Of a stretch of DNA of 64,000 bases, positions 8,885-18,741 are shown in pieces. Positions within the stretch are counted from its first letter, which is position 1. The number at the start of each line of letters is the position of its first letter. Origin of the DNA: an uncultured Erythrobacter sp. (GTDB lineage Bacteria > Pseudomonadota > Alphaproteobacteria > Sphingomonadales > Sphingomonadaceae); assembly GCA_947488325.1 (NCBI GenBank), contig CANKYZ010000005.1, positions 1 through 64,000 on the forward strand, given 5' to 3'. The notes under the pieces are model-generated. The model searched no databases, was not told the origin of the DNA, and worked only from the letters and a program-made list of their open reading frames with translations. Position numbers and translations under genes: made by a program.

Positions 8885-10131
8885 GGGCAGTTCTCCAGGC
8901 AGGCATAAAATGTATCGCGGACCAATTTCTCGCGTGGGTCGTCCCACTTTCCCGTGCCGAGTTTGTTGGTGATCCAGGCGTAAGCGACCCCGTCATCAGG
9001 GTCACAAAAGGCAAGCGAGCCGCCGACCGCAAAGCTGCCGAAAGCGCTGTGAGTGCGGGCATATTCCCATTCGCTGAATGGCTTTTCAAAGCCGTGGGAG
9101 TAGTACATGTCCGCTGTCAGGACCTGATCCTTTAACCCCTTGCACGGATAAGGGTGGCCTTTGGAAAGGGCTGCCATCACTTCGGGAGTGACGCCCAGCT
9201 TTTCGCCGCCTTCAGCAAAAGCGTGATACAGCGCTGCCAATCCCCGCGCCGACGCCATACCGCCAGCAGCACCCTGGCCAACGCGCCAAAATGCTTCGCA
9301 ATCAATGGCCTCTGGACCCGTGAGAACCAGCGGATTGTTGAGCGTTCGAAAGGCAAGTGTTTCCGGCAGGCACATTTCGAATGTGAGCGGCCAAGGCATG
9401 GTGGAATGATGGATGAAGAGATCCTGCATACCGAACCCTTCAATCCGCGCGATGCGATTGCGGTTGAAAGTGTCGGGCAATCCAAGGAAAACGTCTTGGC
9501 CAAGCGGGCCCGCAATTTCTTCAGCAAAAAATTGCGGTAAGCGCCGTCCATTGGGATCGCGTCGGTGGATCAGTTCGCTGGCGATCCAACCCAGAGTGTA
9601 AGCGTGGTTTCCGGAATAATCGCCCGGCGTCCAATTCGGTTTCTGGTCAGCGATTGCCGCGCAGATGGTCGCTTCGTCGCCGATATTGTCTATGCTGAGT
9701 TTGAAGTTGATCGCCGCAAGACCGGCTTGCTCGGAAAGCGTTTCGCCTACCGTGACGGTTTCCTTGCCATGCAAAGCAAATTCGGGCCAGATGTCGGCAA
9801 CCGGTTCATCGTACGAGAACAGCCCGCGCGATACGGCCACAGCCGCAGCCATTCCCGTAAGACCTTTGGTCAGCGAATAGACCAGCGTTATGTCATCTGC
9901 GTCCCATGGACGTTCAAGCGAAGGATCTTTCCATCCGCCATGTAAATCGACCAGCGTTTCGCCATGCCGTATGATGGTGCAGGCCGCGCCGAGCGCCTGA
10001 CCTGACAGGATTGAAGCCTGAAACGCGTGAGCCACAGGCTCAAAGCCTTCAGCAACATAACCGCTGTTCCCAGCGTTGTAATCGGCGTTTTGTGGTCCCG
10101 TGTGCGGAGAAGAACGTCCCCATAATTGCAT
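8881..10131 (-). CDS. Beta-lactamase-fold serine hydrolase (esterase EstB-like)
   Basis: 416 residues. The class C beta-lactamase/DD-peptidase fold is marked by S86-L-T-K89, with Ser86 as nucleophile and Lys89 as base, and by a later Tyr-rich segment (DYSGNHAYTLGW) near the position of the second catalytic tyrosine. Members without a signal peptide, as here, are mostly cytoplasmic esterases or lactone hydrolases rather than beta-lactamases. It is the first gene of the operon that continues into the metallophosphoesterase and GMC fusion genes, and its stop overlaps the next ATG. Upstream of the ATG is a GAGGG site. The exact ester substrate is unknown. Confidence 0.8.
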   Translation of the reverse strand: MQLWGRSSPHTGPQNADYNAGNSGYVAEGFEPVAHAFQASILSGQALGAACTIIRHGETLVDLHGGWKDPSLERPWDADDITLVYSLTKGLTGMAAAVAVSRGLFSYDEPVADIWPEFALHGKETVTVGETLSEQAGLAAINFKLSIDNIGDEATICAAIADQKPNWTPGDYSGNHAYTLGWIASELIHRRDPNGRRLPQFFAEEIAGPLGQDVFLGLPDTFNRNRIARIEGFGMQDLFIHHSTMPWPLTFEMCLPETLAFRTLNNPLVLTGPEAIDCEAFWRVGQGAAGGMASARGLAALYHAFAEGGEKLGVTPEVMAALSKGHPYPCKGLKDQVLTADMYYSHGFEKPFSEWEYARTHSAFGSFAVGGSLAFCDPDDGVAYAWITNKLGTGKWDDPREKLVRDTFYACLENCP

Positions 10132-10374
10132 TGCGATGCCCTCATACGCGCTTTGGCATGAGGCCTCGCGCTTCGTTGGCGGGCGCTAAGGGAAAATGGT
10201 TAACTGCGAGTTAGTCATAACAACACGCCCCCTGTAAAACGGGCAGAGCCGATATACCTGTTAGGCAGTAGAGTTGAAGGGAGCCAGGGGCACGTTGCCT
10301 TCAACCGCACTGATAGAATTGCAAATACTCATGCCGGATCAGCTGCCGCGATAACGTGCCGAAACGCACCGTGA

Positions 10375-11211
10375 TCACGCCAGATTGAGTGACCAATCAT
10401 AGCCATAGTCATCAATGGTTTCAGCGCCTTCAAGCAGGGCAATAGTTGGGCCTTCTGCATATTGGCGAGCGTGCTCAAGCACGTCGAGTTCTGAACCCCA
10501 ATCGCCTTGGTACCAATCAAAAATGCTTGAAGCGATAATCTGTCCTGGTTCTCCGCCAAAGCCTCGCGGATGATTGACATAGGCTCTTGTCGCAGCTTCT
10601 AACATCGCTTCGAGTTTTGCCCCAGTATAGGCCTTGTTTGCTAGGTTGGGACAACCGATGGATGCACAATTGACGGCATAGTGGATGCGGACGTCTTGCC
10701 ATTCTGGCCGCAGGATATCGTGCTCAATATTGTCCAAACTAAGTGTGCGCCCGGCAACCGTCACGGCATCATCTTTCCACGGTCCGCTGCCGAGCAATCC
10801 GATATCACGGATTGAATCGAGCGGCAGGTTTTTCAGGATCACGTCGACAGTCGCTGCATTATAGAGGTTGACCCAAAATGCGAACTGCTCGTCCGTCCCA
10901 ACGTCTTCGATCGACACTTGCTGCATTGCCTGAAGATATGCAGTCAGAACGTCGTTCGCTTCGTTCTTGAAGCGATCATATTCGACCAGATTGACCCCGT
11001 CATCGCCTTCAACGACATATTCTTGCAGCAGAGCATTCCAAGCCGAATGATCAATTACGGCGCCGGAACCTTCGCTTGCAGAAAAGCTATCTTCACCCAA
11101 TCCGCCTGGTCCTGATGGCCCGCAGGATGTAATAATTGCGGTCGCGGGGATTGCCGCCAAGATTGTACGGCGAGACATTCGGGCACTCTCAAGAATGGTG
11201 GGTTGAAACAT
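10375..11211 (-). CDS. DUF547 lipoprotein
   Basis: 278 residues from the ATG at 11211, chosen because AAGGAG stands nine bases upstream; a longer frame reaches into the preceding glycosyltransferase gene without a ribosome site. The N-terminus carries SRRTIL, a weak twin-arginine motif, a hydrophobic stretch, and a lipobox (ITSC, Cys30), so it is probably exported and lipidated. The body matches DUF547, with the conserved FWVNLYNAATVD and HYAVNCASIGCPNL segments. The molecular function of DUF547 is not established; its Cys/His content recalls a papain-like or transglutaminase-like fold. It lies 67 bases downstream of the glycosyltransferase gene and may be cotranscribed. Confidence 0.8.
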   Translation of the reverse strand: MFQPTILESARMSRRTILAAIPATAIITSCGPSGPGGLGEDSFSASEGSGAVIDHSAWNALLQEYVVEGDDGVNLVEYDRFKNEANDVLTAYLQAMQQVSIEDVGTDEQFAFWVNLYNAATVDVILKNLPLDSIRDIGLLGSGPWKDDAVTVAGRTLSLDNIEHDILRPEWQDVRIHYAVNCASIGCPNLANKAYTGAKLEAMLEAATRAYVNHPRGFGGEPGQIIASSIFDWYQGDWGSELDVLEHARQYAEGPTIALLEGAETIDDYGYDWSLNLA

Positions 11212-11278
11212 GACGAAGTTCTCCTTGGAGTGGCGTATTGGAAGATTATTCGCGCGGTTGCTCGATTTGTTACATTGT

Positions 11279-13351
11279 TTAGAGATCATTATTAGCAGCA
11301 AGGCGGTGTGCGGTGTCCCCCTTTCGGGTACGCGTTCTCGTGCCTTCTGCGCGATCAAAATCGCCAAAAGCTTCACGAGCAATTACGAACAGAATTTTCC
11401 AGCCCGCTGCGAACACTCCGCGCAAAGTGCCAGAAATCTTCGATACGCCAACGCGTTTCCGATAGCTAACCGGCCGCTCTGCAGTGCGCAGCCCAAGCTT
11501 GGCCGCTCGAACCTGCATCTCAATCGTCCAACCAAAATCGCGATCGGACATGGAAAGTTGTTCGAGCGCATCACGCCGGATTGCGCGAAATGGACCCAAA
11601 TCGGTGTAGCGCTTTCCCCAAATCAACCTCACAAGGAACGGTGCCAGCCAATTGCCAAAACGTTGCGGTGCACTCATCGCGCCTCGTTCCACGTTGCCTA
11701 AGCTGCGCGACCCTATCACGAGATCGGCCTCTCCGGCTATAATTGGCGCAAGCAATGCCGCGGCATCACTTGGAATGTCTGAACGGTCCGCATCCATAAA
11801 CAGGATGATGTTGCTGCGCGGATCAACCGCTAGAAGCGCAGCAAGGCAAGCGGCACCATAACCGCGTTCAGGCTGACGAACGACTTTTGCGCCGGCTTCC
11901 GATGCTTCATCCGCAGTACCATCAGTTGAACCATTGTCGGCGACGATAACTTCGACAAGCCCCCGCGGCGCGGCGTGCAATACATCTCGCACTGTGGGAC
12001 CAACCGCTCCTTCTTCATTGAGTGCGGGAATAACAACAGACACGGCAGGATCAATCGTAGGAGCGTTGTGAATCACTTTGGCGCGAGAAGCCCGGCGGTT
12101 TCGAACCAGATCGAAAAGTACTGCACCACCAATCAAAAACCACTCAGCGCGAATGGCAATCGGGTGCACCTCGAATTCTTCAAGCTCGTAAATCTCGAGA
12201 TTTAGGCCAGTGAGATATGAAAGCGGAAGCGCAGCGCTGGCAACATATGGCCATATGTCACGCCGATCGAGCGCAAAAGGTAACAGCCAGACGAGATACC
12301 AGGCATTCACAGCCGGTGCGAAAAGCAAAATCGCACCAAAGATGGCGGCCAAAGGAACCCGGTCGAAATGCCTTGCCGAACTATGCAGCCAAAGCACGAC
12401 CATGCCGGCAATAGCCAACGCAACAAGGCGGCCCCAAGTCGGACCGAACAATACAAGCAGCGGTTCGAATGCCAGCGGATTAAAGTACCATTGCGTGGCA
12501 AATGTCTCAGTTGAATCCAAACCGACGCCTAAACCTTGGATGGCGAAGTACCCATAGAATAGAATGAGTGTGAGAAGTGCCGAAAACAATGCGCTTGGCG
12601 CCAGTCTTAGTAGTAATGGCCAAGCAGCCAGAGCGACGACCTTCACACCCACTGCCATGCCAATGAAAATGCCTGCAATGACCGGATGCCGCCTGCCTGC
12701 GAGAATTCCCGAGAACAGCACCAACGCCAAAATTATGTCAGGGTGCAGGTGTAATGTGCTCTCTGCTATAACTACTGGGTTCCAAGCGAACAGTGCGGCA
12801 TGGCCGGGTGGATGTCTGTGTAACAACAGGGCACTTAGGAGCAGTACGGCACCAGCAAATAGAATTTTGAGCCCGAATTCATCGCTGCCCGAAAACAAGA
12901 ATGTGATGGCAAAAAGGACCTGCAAAACAGGTCCATAAATTGTTGGAAAATATGGATAGTTTATCCACTCAAGGATGTTCTGCATTGTCTGCGGAACTGC
13001 GGGATCGTCCACGTAGTCTTCAGGGGGAACACCATAAGGTGTCCCATCTTCTAGAACCCGCCATCCATCCCAAATGAAGCGGTAATAGTCGTCTTCATAA
13101 ACGGCGTTTCCCCAAAGAGCGATGCCGTGGCCAATCACAGCGACCAGCATTACGGAACGTCCGCTAATCTCTATTCCGCGCCAGAGCAGAATAGAGACAA
13201 GCGCGCTCCCCAATGCGAGCACCGCAACATATTGAGTCACTTCAGGGGCGATTTGGCCACTCAGAATGACCAAAGCGGATATCGTCGCCAGAAAAATCGT
13301 CGCGGCGGCGGAAGCGCGCCAATCAGGTAATGACACGCTAAATCTAGCCAC
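11279..13351 (-). CDS. Polytopic GT-C glycosyltransferase fused to GT2 glycosyltransferase
   Basis: 690 residues. Residues 1-405 contain about ten hydrophobic helices; an acidic EDDYYRFIWDG segment after the first few helices is the usual GT-C catalytic loop that takes polyprenyl-phosphate sugars (GT87/mannosyltransferase-like). From about 430 a cytoplasmic GT2 domain begins (VSVVIPALNEEG, DNGSTDGTA, FMDADRSD), similar to dolichyl-phosphate-mannose synthase and ArnC. The simplest reading is one protein that makes a polyprenyl-phosphate sugar with its C-terminal half and transfers it across the membrane with its N-terminal half. The start is a GTG at 13351 with a poor ribosome site; a second GTG five codons later is possible. 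Sugar and acceptor are unknown. Confidence 0.8.
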   Translation of the reverse strand: MARFSVSLPDWRASAAATIFLATISALVILSGQIAPEVTQYVAVLALGSALVSILLWRGIEISGRSVMLVAVIGHGIALWGNAVYEDDYYRFIWDGWRVLEDGTPYGVPPEDYVDDPAVPQTMQNILEWINYPYFPTIYGPVLQVLFAITFLFSGSDEFGLKILFAGAVLLLSALLLHRHPPGHAALFAWNPVVIAESTLHLHPDIILALVLFSGILAGRRHPVIAGIFIGMAVGVKVVALAAWPLLLRLAPSALFSALLTLILFYGYFAIQGLGVGLDSTETFATQWYFNPLAFEPLLVLFGPTWGRLVALAIAGMVVLWLHSSARHFDRVPLAAIFGAILLFAPAVNAWYLVWLLPFALDRRDIWPYVASAALPLSYLTGLNLEIYELEEFEVHPIAIRAEWFLIGGAVLFDLVRNRRASRAKVIHNAPTIDPAVSVVIPALNEEGAVGPTVRDVLHAAPRGLVEVIVADNGSTDGTADEASEAGAKVVRQPERGYGAACLAALLAVDPRSNIILFMDADRSDIPSDAAALLAPIIAGEADLVIGSRSLGNVERGAMSAPQRFGNWLAPFLVRLIWGKRYTDLGPFRAIRRDALEQLSMSDRDFGWTIEMQVRAAKLGLRTAERPVSYRKRVGVSKISGTLRGVFAAGWKILFVIAREAFGDFDRAEGTRTRTRKGDTAHRLAANNDL

Positions 13352-13376
13352 CTTCGAAGAATTGCAGCTCTATCGC

Positions 13377-13709
13377 TTATACTCCGTAACGGTCACGCAG
13401 GTAAGCCAATACAGCTGTACGGTCTTGATCTCTAATTTCAAATCGACCGTTACGGACAGCTTGGGCAACTTCGGCTGCCGTCTGGCTGTTGAGCCGATCA
13501 CGATATTCGCATTCTTTGCATGTGATACGCCGGCGAACTTGCGAACGGCCACGACGGATTAGGCGATCTGCATCCGATATGCGTGATGCACTTGCACCGC
13601 TTCCACCAAAGCCGCCGCCACCGCCGCGTGAACCAGAGCCTGATGCCGCTGCTGGTACCGATACAACTGTTAGTGCAAGAAGCGCAGCCGAGATAATCCC
13701 AATTTTCAT
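13377..13709 (-). CDS. Small secreted Gly/Ser-rich protein of unknown function
   Basis: 110 residues. The first 22 form a clear signal peptide ending VPAAA-S, followed by a Gly/Ser-rich linker (residues 23-42) and a compact charged domain with a CKEC pair near 64-67 and many arginines. I do not recognise a named family. The CxxC could bind a metal or make a disulfide; there is no His after it, so it is not a heme c site. It is followed closely by the glycosyltransferase fusion gene (25 bases), so they may share a transcript. Confidence 0.6.
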   Translation of the reverse strand: MKIGIISAALLALTVVSVPAAASGSGSRGGGGGFGGSGASASRISDADRLIRRGRSQVRRRITCKECEYRDRLNSQTAAEVAQAVRNGRFEIRDQDRTAVLAYLRDRYGV

Positions 13710-13841
13710 CTCATTTTACCTCATTTTTGTGAATTCAATTTGCTCTATTTGCACTCGAATTCGACCCATTCCTGCGAAAGGTTACAGCGCATCGAAAAAT
13801 CGAACATTCTCGACAAGAAATGTGCGTATCATTCGTTCCCG

Positions 13842-14801
13842 CTATCCGTCGCGGGTGAATGGGCGAACCAGATAATCGCGCCAACCCGAGATTGGGCGAT
13901 AACCATCAATACCCGTTGGATGAAAATCCTCATCGTTCGGCATGTGTTGCGTTCCAAAAATTCGATCATAGAATGAAAAGAACGAGCAGTAGTTTCTCCC
14001 CCAATGTTCGATCGCTCGCGAATGGTGATAATGGTGATAAATGTTGTCAGCGAGGATATGGCGCATGATGGGTGGGAACGACATATTCGGGTTATCTGTG
14101 TGCATGTAATAATTTGAAATCAGATAGAACGTCGTCAGGAGCGCGATCGTTTGCTGCGGGCTTTCGATCAGAAAAACGAGCGGTATCGTGATGACCGCCA
14201 AATACAAAGTGTCCTGCGCCCAATGAGAATAACTGCGCGCCGCATTCATATTTTCGATCTGATGATGGATTGCATGCAGGCGCCAAAGCAGAGGCACATC
14301 ATGCAAAGCGCGGTGAAGCCAATATTCAAAGAAGCCAACAACAACCATGTAGATGATTGGAAAAGCAATCAGCATCACCCCTAAATCATCTGACTTAAAT
14401 AGGGGCTCTATCTCAAACCGGTAAAGCCAAGCGAACGCCAATGTCTGCAACAATGTCGCAATGACTAATGCCGTGGTTCCGTATAGTAGCCCTTCGGCAT
14501 AGCGGTCTCGAAAATTGGCAAACCTCATTTGTCGCCACTCAAAAAAGGCGAACAATGTGACAAGGGCAAGCAAGGAGAACAACCCGTTGGTCAACGCGGC
14601 GACTAAACCTGCCAGCTCAAATGATACGCCTAAATCAAAGACGGCCCAGCCAATTTCTGTTTGAACTTTGCCGATTAGGCGCAGAATGCCCTCCGCAGCA
14701 ATCAACAACACGCCGAATGTAAGGGCGAAACGCACGAACGAGCGCGGCCGAGTATTCTCAGCGGGCTCGGTTTCTGAGCTAAGAAGATTTTTCGCTGTCA
14801 T
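13842..14801 (-). CDS. Sterol desaturase / fatty acid hydroxylase family membrane protein
   Basis: 319 residues with about five to six hydrophobic helices before and around the metal site. The di-iron histidine motifs of the family are seen in order: HRALH, HAIHH and, near the C-terminus, HHYHH. These proteins use two irons and O2 to hydroxylate or desaturate lipid carbon chains, sterols, carotenoids or ceramides at the membrane. The substrate cannot be read from the sequence. A second member of the same family lies at 20248-21051. It is oriented like the downstream secreted-protein and glycosyltransferase genes but separated by 132 bases. Confidence 0.85.
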   Translation of the reverse strand: MTAKNLLSSETEPAENTRPRSFVRFALTFGVLLIAAEGILRLIGKVQTEIGWAVFDLGVSFELAGLVAALTNGLFSLLALVTLFAFFEWRQMRFANFRDRYAEGLLYGTTALVIATLLQTLAFAWLYRFEIEPLFKSDDLGVMLIAFPIIYMVVVGFFEYWLHRALHDVPLLWRLHAIHHQIENMNAARSYSHWAQDTLYLAVITIPLVFLIESPQQTIALLTTFYLISNYYMHTDNPNMSFPPIMRHILADNIYHHYHHSRAIEHWGRNYCSFFSFYDRIFGTQHMPNDEDFHPTGIDGYRPISGWRDYLVRPFTRDG

Positions 14802-14973
14802 CTTTTTCTGATTTCCCGTCGCCTATCAGATACATATTATCGGATACGTGCAATTCGTGTGCCTTGTTACAGTCAGAAATGGGACCGATTCGCGAAATCG
14901 GCTAATTTGGCAGATTTTCCCACTCGATCCAGAATTCAAGGGTTACACTTCGCGGTCACGATCTATCTGGTAA

Positions 14974-15141
14974 TTAGCGGTCTGCTAAATCTAAGTAAGG
15001 GACCAATTTGCTTTGGCACTGTGTCAGATTGTTTCGGGCGGCGATCCGGCTTTTGAGGCATACTGCATACGCACTGGGATAGCTGCCACCGCCTGATACT
15101 GCGCTGTCAAATCCACCAATTGGATAAATGTGTGAACAGGC
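14974..15141 (-). pseudogene. Remnant of FAD-dependent (KstD/fumarate-reductase-like) dehydrogenase C-terminus
   Basis: Read on the minus strand, about 55 codons contain IYPIGGFDSAVSGG, GGSYPSA and RIAARNN in order. This resembles the last 40 residues of 3-ketosteroid delta-1-dehydrogenase and related flavoproteins (typically '(L/I)YAxGND..S..GG.YP..G......IAAR'). The rest of the gene is absent; the frame extends upstream into unrelated sequence antisense to another remnant. The assignment is by eye and could be chance. Confidence 0.35.
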
Positions 15142-15170
15142 CTGAATGGCAGCACCTGCAATGAACGTAA

Positions 15171-15392
15171 CATGACATGGCTTATCAAATGACAATTGCC
15201 CGGCAGATCGAAACTGGCACTGTCTGGATCGACCAAAACTTGATTCCATGCCCAAACGCACCTTCTGGCGGTTACAAACACAGGCGTCTTGGCGTTGAAA
15301 ATGGGTTGGAGGTATTGCTTGAATATGTGCAGCCGCAAACCGCCTATCTCGCCCGCACCAGAACCCAACTCGATGGCAAATCCTATGTTTGA
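15171..15392 (+). pseudogene. Remnant of aldehyde dehydrogenase C-terminus
   Basis: About 60 codons read IARQIETGTVWIDQN, then SGGYKHRRLGVENGLE and LLEYVQPQT. This is the characteristic C-terminus of aldehyde dehydrogenases ('R..xAGTVWVN', 'GGxKxSGxGxExG', 'xYTQxK'). Nothing upstream is in frame: a TAA stands at 15168. The catalytic and NAD-binding domains are missing, so this is the tail of a deleted gene. It runs directly into the decayed amidohydrolase, consistent with a former operon. Confidence 0.7.
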
Positions 15393-17141
15393 TGGAATTC
15401 TTCGCGGCGGCACAATTTATGACGGCAAAGGCGGTGAACCTCTTGCCGGAGATGTTGCATTTAAGGACGGTGTGATTGCCGAAATTGGTGTCACAGTTTC
15501 TGGTCGATCCGCTCACGAAGTTGATGCGACGGGGCATATCGTTACGCCCGGCTGGATCGATGTTCACACCCATTATGATGGACAGGTGAGCTGGGATGCC
15601 GAACTTGCGCTATCATCGCATAACGGCACCACGACCGTCGTTATGGGCAATTGCGGGGTTCGCTCTGCGCCAGTCAAGAATGGGGAGGAACAGGCTTTGA
15701 TCGAATTGATGGAGGGCGTGGAGGATATTTCAGGAGCCGCCCTTTACGAAGGGATCTAATGGGGCAAGCGGAAGAGCTTTCCCGAATATATGGGATTACA
15801 TCGCTAGCCGCGAATATGCGATCGATGTCGTCGCCCAAATCGCATACGGGGCTGTGCGATATTACGCTATGGGAGAACGTGGCCGCACCAATGAAGATGC
15901 TACCGCGGAAGAGAATGCCAGGATCGCTGACCTTGTTGAAGAAGCGGTTGAAGCTAGCGCTGTCGGGTTTTCACCCTCCCGCACAATTGGCCACTGCGCA
16001 TTGTGGGGTGAACTCGTGCTTGGCACATTTGCTGCTCATGAAGAACTTCTCGAAATCGCTCTTCGTTTTGGAAAATTGGGCAAGGGTGTGATTGAAGCCA
16101 TACCAGCGGGCGCTGTGGGCGAACTTGCTGCTCTTGGCGGAGAGAGAAACACGCCAGAGGCTGAGTTTGAACTGATGCGCAAATGTCGGTCGAAAGTGGT
16201 CGCCCTCTAAATTTCACCTTGGTCGAGACGCGCGACAATTATCCGGAATTGTGGCGTGATATCTTGAAAAAGACGACCAAGGAAAATTCTGAGGGCGCGC
16301 AGTTGTTTCCGTAGGTTCCATCGCGAATTATCGGATATTTGCACGGGCTTAGTGCGTATCATGCCTTTATGCGCAATCCAATTTGTATCAAAAAACTGGC
16401 CCCAATGCCGTTGGCAGAGTGCGCGGAGGCGATGCGTGATCTGGAAATGAAGCGTATCTTGTTAGCAGAAAAACCGGTTCCACACGAAGCGCCGGGTTCC
16501 AGGAAAACTTGGCAGGTTTGTTCCGAAAGAACCTTGAGATACTCTATCCGATGGCAAATCCTATTAATCTCGAAGCCGAGACTGAGGCATCGATTGGCTC
16601 CCTTGTGAAACGTGCAGCGTAAGAACCGCTCGACTATCTTTATGATTTTACGGTGAAGGGCGATGGTAGCCACTTCGTATCATTCAGCCGATCGAATTTG
16701 CCAGAAAGTCTAGTCGTCGTCGGTGAGTTATTGCAGCATCCCGAAACTGCTACCGGGCTCAGCGATGCGGGCGCGCATGTCACGTTGATTTGCGATGCCA
16801 CCATGCCGACCACACAGCTCAGCTATTGGACCCGCGACCGTAAAGCTGGCAACAAACTCCCAATTGAATTCCTCGTGCACAAGCAGACAGAGCGGAATGC
16901 CGATATGTATGGTTTCACAGATAGGAGCGTTCTTGAAATTGGGAAGCATGCGGATATCAATGTGACTGACTATGCCAATCTCAATGCCGCTCCGCCGATC
17001 GCCCACCATGATCTTCCTGCGGGGGGCACGCGAACTATGCAGCCCGTAACGGGTTACAAGGCGACATATTGCAACGGCGTACTGATCCGCGAAAATGATA
17101 AAGACACCGGTGCCCGGCCTGGCAGACTTGTGCGAAGCTAG
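15373..17141 (+). pseudogene. Decayed N-acyl-D-amino-acid deacylase / amidohydrolase
   Basis: Fragments in all three plus frames join into one D-aminoacylase-like amidohydrolase. Fragment 1 (15373-15759) has the start, VTPGWIDVHTHYDGQ (metal-binding HxH) and MGNCG, then a TAA within 'YEGI'. The frame changes near 15790 to give ASREYAID, AVRYYAMGERGR and TIGHCALWGE, ending at 16210. A third change near 16195 yields FTLVETRDNYPELW, a fourth near 16315 gives GYLHGLSAYHAFMRNP, another stop occurs near 16620, and the last fragment (to 17141) holds ATGLSDAGAHV and GKHADINVTDY. At least two stops and four frameshifts make it nonfunctional. The intact enzyme would be near 570-590 residues. Confidence 0.88.
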
Positions 17142-17165
17142 GGCGAATTGGGACGTTCCGGCAGC

Positions 17166-18593
17166 CTAGATTTTGATATTCACACTCTTTGTTTGGCAGT
17201 AATGGTGCAGAGCCTCGATGCCTTTTTCTCTGCCATAACCGCTCTGTTTGAACCCGCCAAAAGGCAGGAAGATAGATGGCGAGTAGTGATTAACCGAGAT
17301 ATATCCGGCTTCCAACGCATCGGCCACCCGGTGGGCACGACCCAGATCATTGGTCCATAGCCCAGCGGCCAGTCCATAGTCCGTGCCATTGGCAATGGTG
17401 ATCGCTTCAGCCTCATCATCAAATGCTATGATGGAAAGGACTGGGCCGAAGACCTCTTCTTGTGCGATCCGCATTTCGGGAGTTACGCCGGAATAGATCG
17501 TTACCGGTGTATATCGCCCGCCTGTATCCCCAGTATCACTCTGTTTCTGCCCGCCCAACTCCAGCTTAGCACCATCTTCCAAAGCGATGTCGAAATATTT
17601 GTGTATCCGTTCAAGTTGTTCGGGCGTTGTGATGGCTCCAACATTGGCCTCGGGTCCCGCTCCAACTTTCAATTCACGCGCGGCGGCAACCATCCGTTCG
17701 ACCACTTCGTCGTGAATGCTCCGCTGAACCAACAGACGTGTCCCTGCGGTGCAAACTTGCCCGGCATTGGCTGTAAAGGCAGCCAACGATGCCGGAACCA
17801 TCTGATCTAGGTTAGCATCATTGAAAATGATGTTGGCCGATTTTCCGCCCAATTCCAATGTTATAGGTATAATTCGATCCGCCGCTATTCGCCCGATCTC
17901 GCGGCCTGCTCGCACGCTGCCTGTGAAGCAGATTTTGCGCACATCGGGGTGTGACACCAGTGCGTTGCCGCACTCCGTTCCGGTGCCCAGGACAATATTG
18001 AGAACTCCAGCTGGCACGCCGCTTTCGATCGCAATCCTGGCCATCTCTACCGCGGTGCCCGACGTAAACTCGGATGGCTTGCAAGTGACAACATTTCCCA
18101 TGGCCAAGGCCGGGGCAATGGCCCGGGCACATTGGTTCAATGGGAGATTCCAAGGTGTGATCACGGCAACCACACCAAACGGCACTCGTTTGCTAAATGA
18201 ATGAAATTCTGGCCCTGTTTCAACGACATCACCTGCTGGGACTGTCGCCAGACCGCCGTAATATTCGAAATATTGCGCAGCCGATTCCAACTCGGCTGGA
18301 ATTTGACTGGGAACTTTGCCGGTTTGCTCTATTTCGAGTTTAGTCAAATGTTCAATCGAGCCGCGCAAATTACGGCCGAGATCGCACAGAATACGTCCTC
18401 TCGAAAGCGGATTGAGCGCGCGCCACGCCGTCACCGCGCGAAGGTTCGATTCTATAGCTTTGTTGACAGTCTTTGCCTGGCCCAACGCAATCCGCGCAAC
18501 AGGCTCACCCGTATGTGGAGCTTTCGTTTCAAGCGATCCTTCAATGGGGTTGGAAAATTCGCTTCCGTCTATGAAATGGTTGAAATTTTGCAT
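17166..18593 (-). CDS. NAD(P)-dependent aldehyde dehydrogenase
   Basis: 475 residues, normal for the family, from the ATG at 18593; the frame stays open upstream to 18779 but that part looks noncoding. The Rossmann region (PWNLPLNQCARAIAPALAMGN), the general base segment LELGGKSANI and the catalytic Cys281 in NAGQVCTAGTR are all present, as is the C-terminal FGGFKQSGYGREKG. It should oxidise an aldehyde to the acid or a semialdehyde. It is the only intact gene within a stretch of decayed catabolic genes and lies opposite to the amidohydrolase pseudogene. Its relation to the aldehyde dehydrogenase tail at 15171 is unclear; that tail belongs to a different subgroup (NGLExLLEY). Confidence 0.88.
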   Translation of the reverse strand: MQNFNHFIDGSEFSNPIEGSLETKAPHTGEPVARIALGQAKTVNKAIESNLRAVTAWRALNPLSRGRILCDLGRNLRGSIEHLTKLEIEQTGKVPSQIPAELESAAQYFEYYGGLATVPAGDVVETGPEFHSFSKRVPFGVVAVITPWNLPLNQCARAIAPALAMGNVVTCKPSEFTSGTAVEMARIAIESGVPAGVLNIVLGTGTECGNALVSHPDVRKICFTGSVRAGREIGRIAADRIIPITLELGGKSANIIFNDANLDQMVPASLAAFTANAGQVCTAGTRLLVQRSIHDEVVERMVAAARELKVGAGPEANVGAITTPEQLERIHKYFDIALEDGAKLELGGQKQSDTGDTGGRYTPVTIYSGVTPEMRIAQEEVFGPVLSIIAFDDEAEAITIANGTDYGLAAGLWTNDLGRAHRVADALEAGYISVNHYSPSIFLPFGGFKQSGYGREKGIEALHHYCQTKSVNIKI

Positions 18594-18741
18594 TCTTATA
18601 ACATTCCCGCGCTGGCCGTTCGCGATGATTGGGTGCGAACAAGATTGCGGGCTATCACTATCGACGTTTGCCGCCCATCCCTGACATTTGCTAGTTATCC
18701 AATAGGATAAATGCGATGACGGAAGGACGCATATTTTAGCC

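Noticed and set aside
8881..10131. Beta-lactamase resistance gene
   Set aside because: The SxxK fold is present, but there is no signal peptide and the context is lipid/ester metabolism; an esterase is more likely.
14974..15573. 199-codon minus-strand frame as an intact gene
   Set aside because: Only its last 55 codons resemble a family; the rest is antisense to aldehyde dehydrogenase and amidohydrolase remnants, so it is called a remnant.
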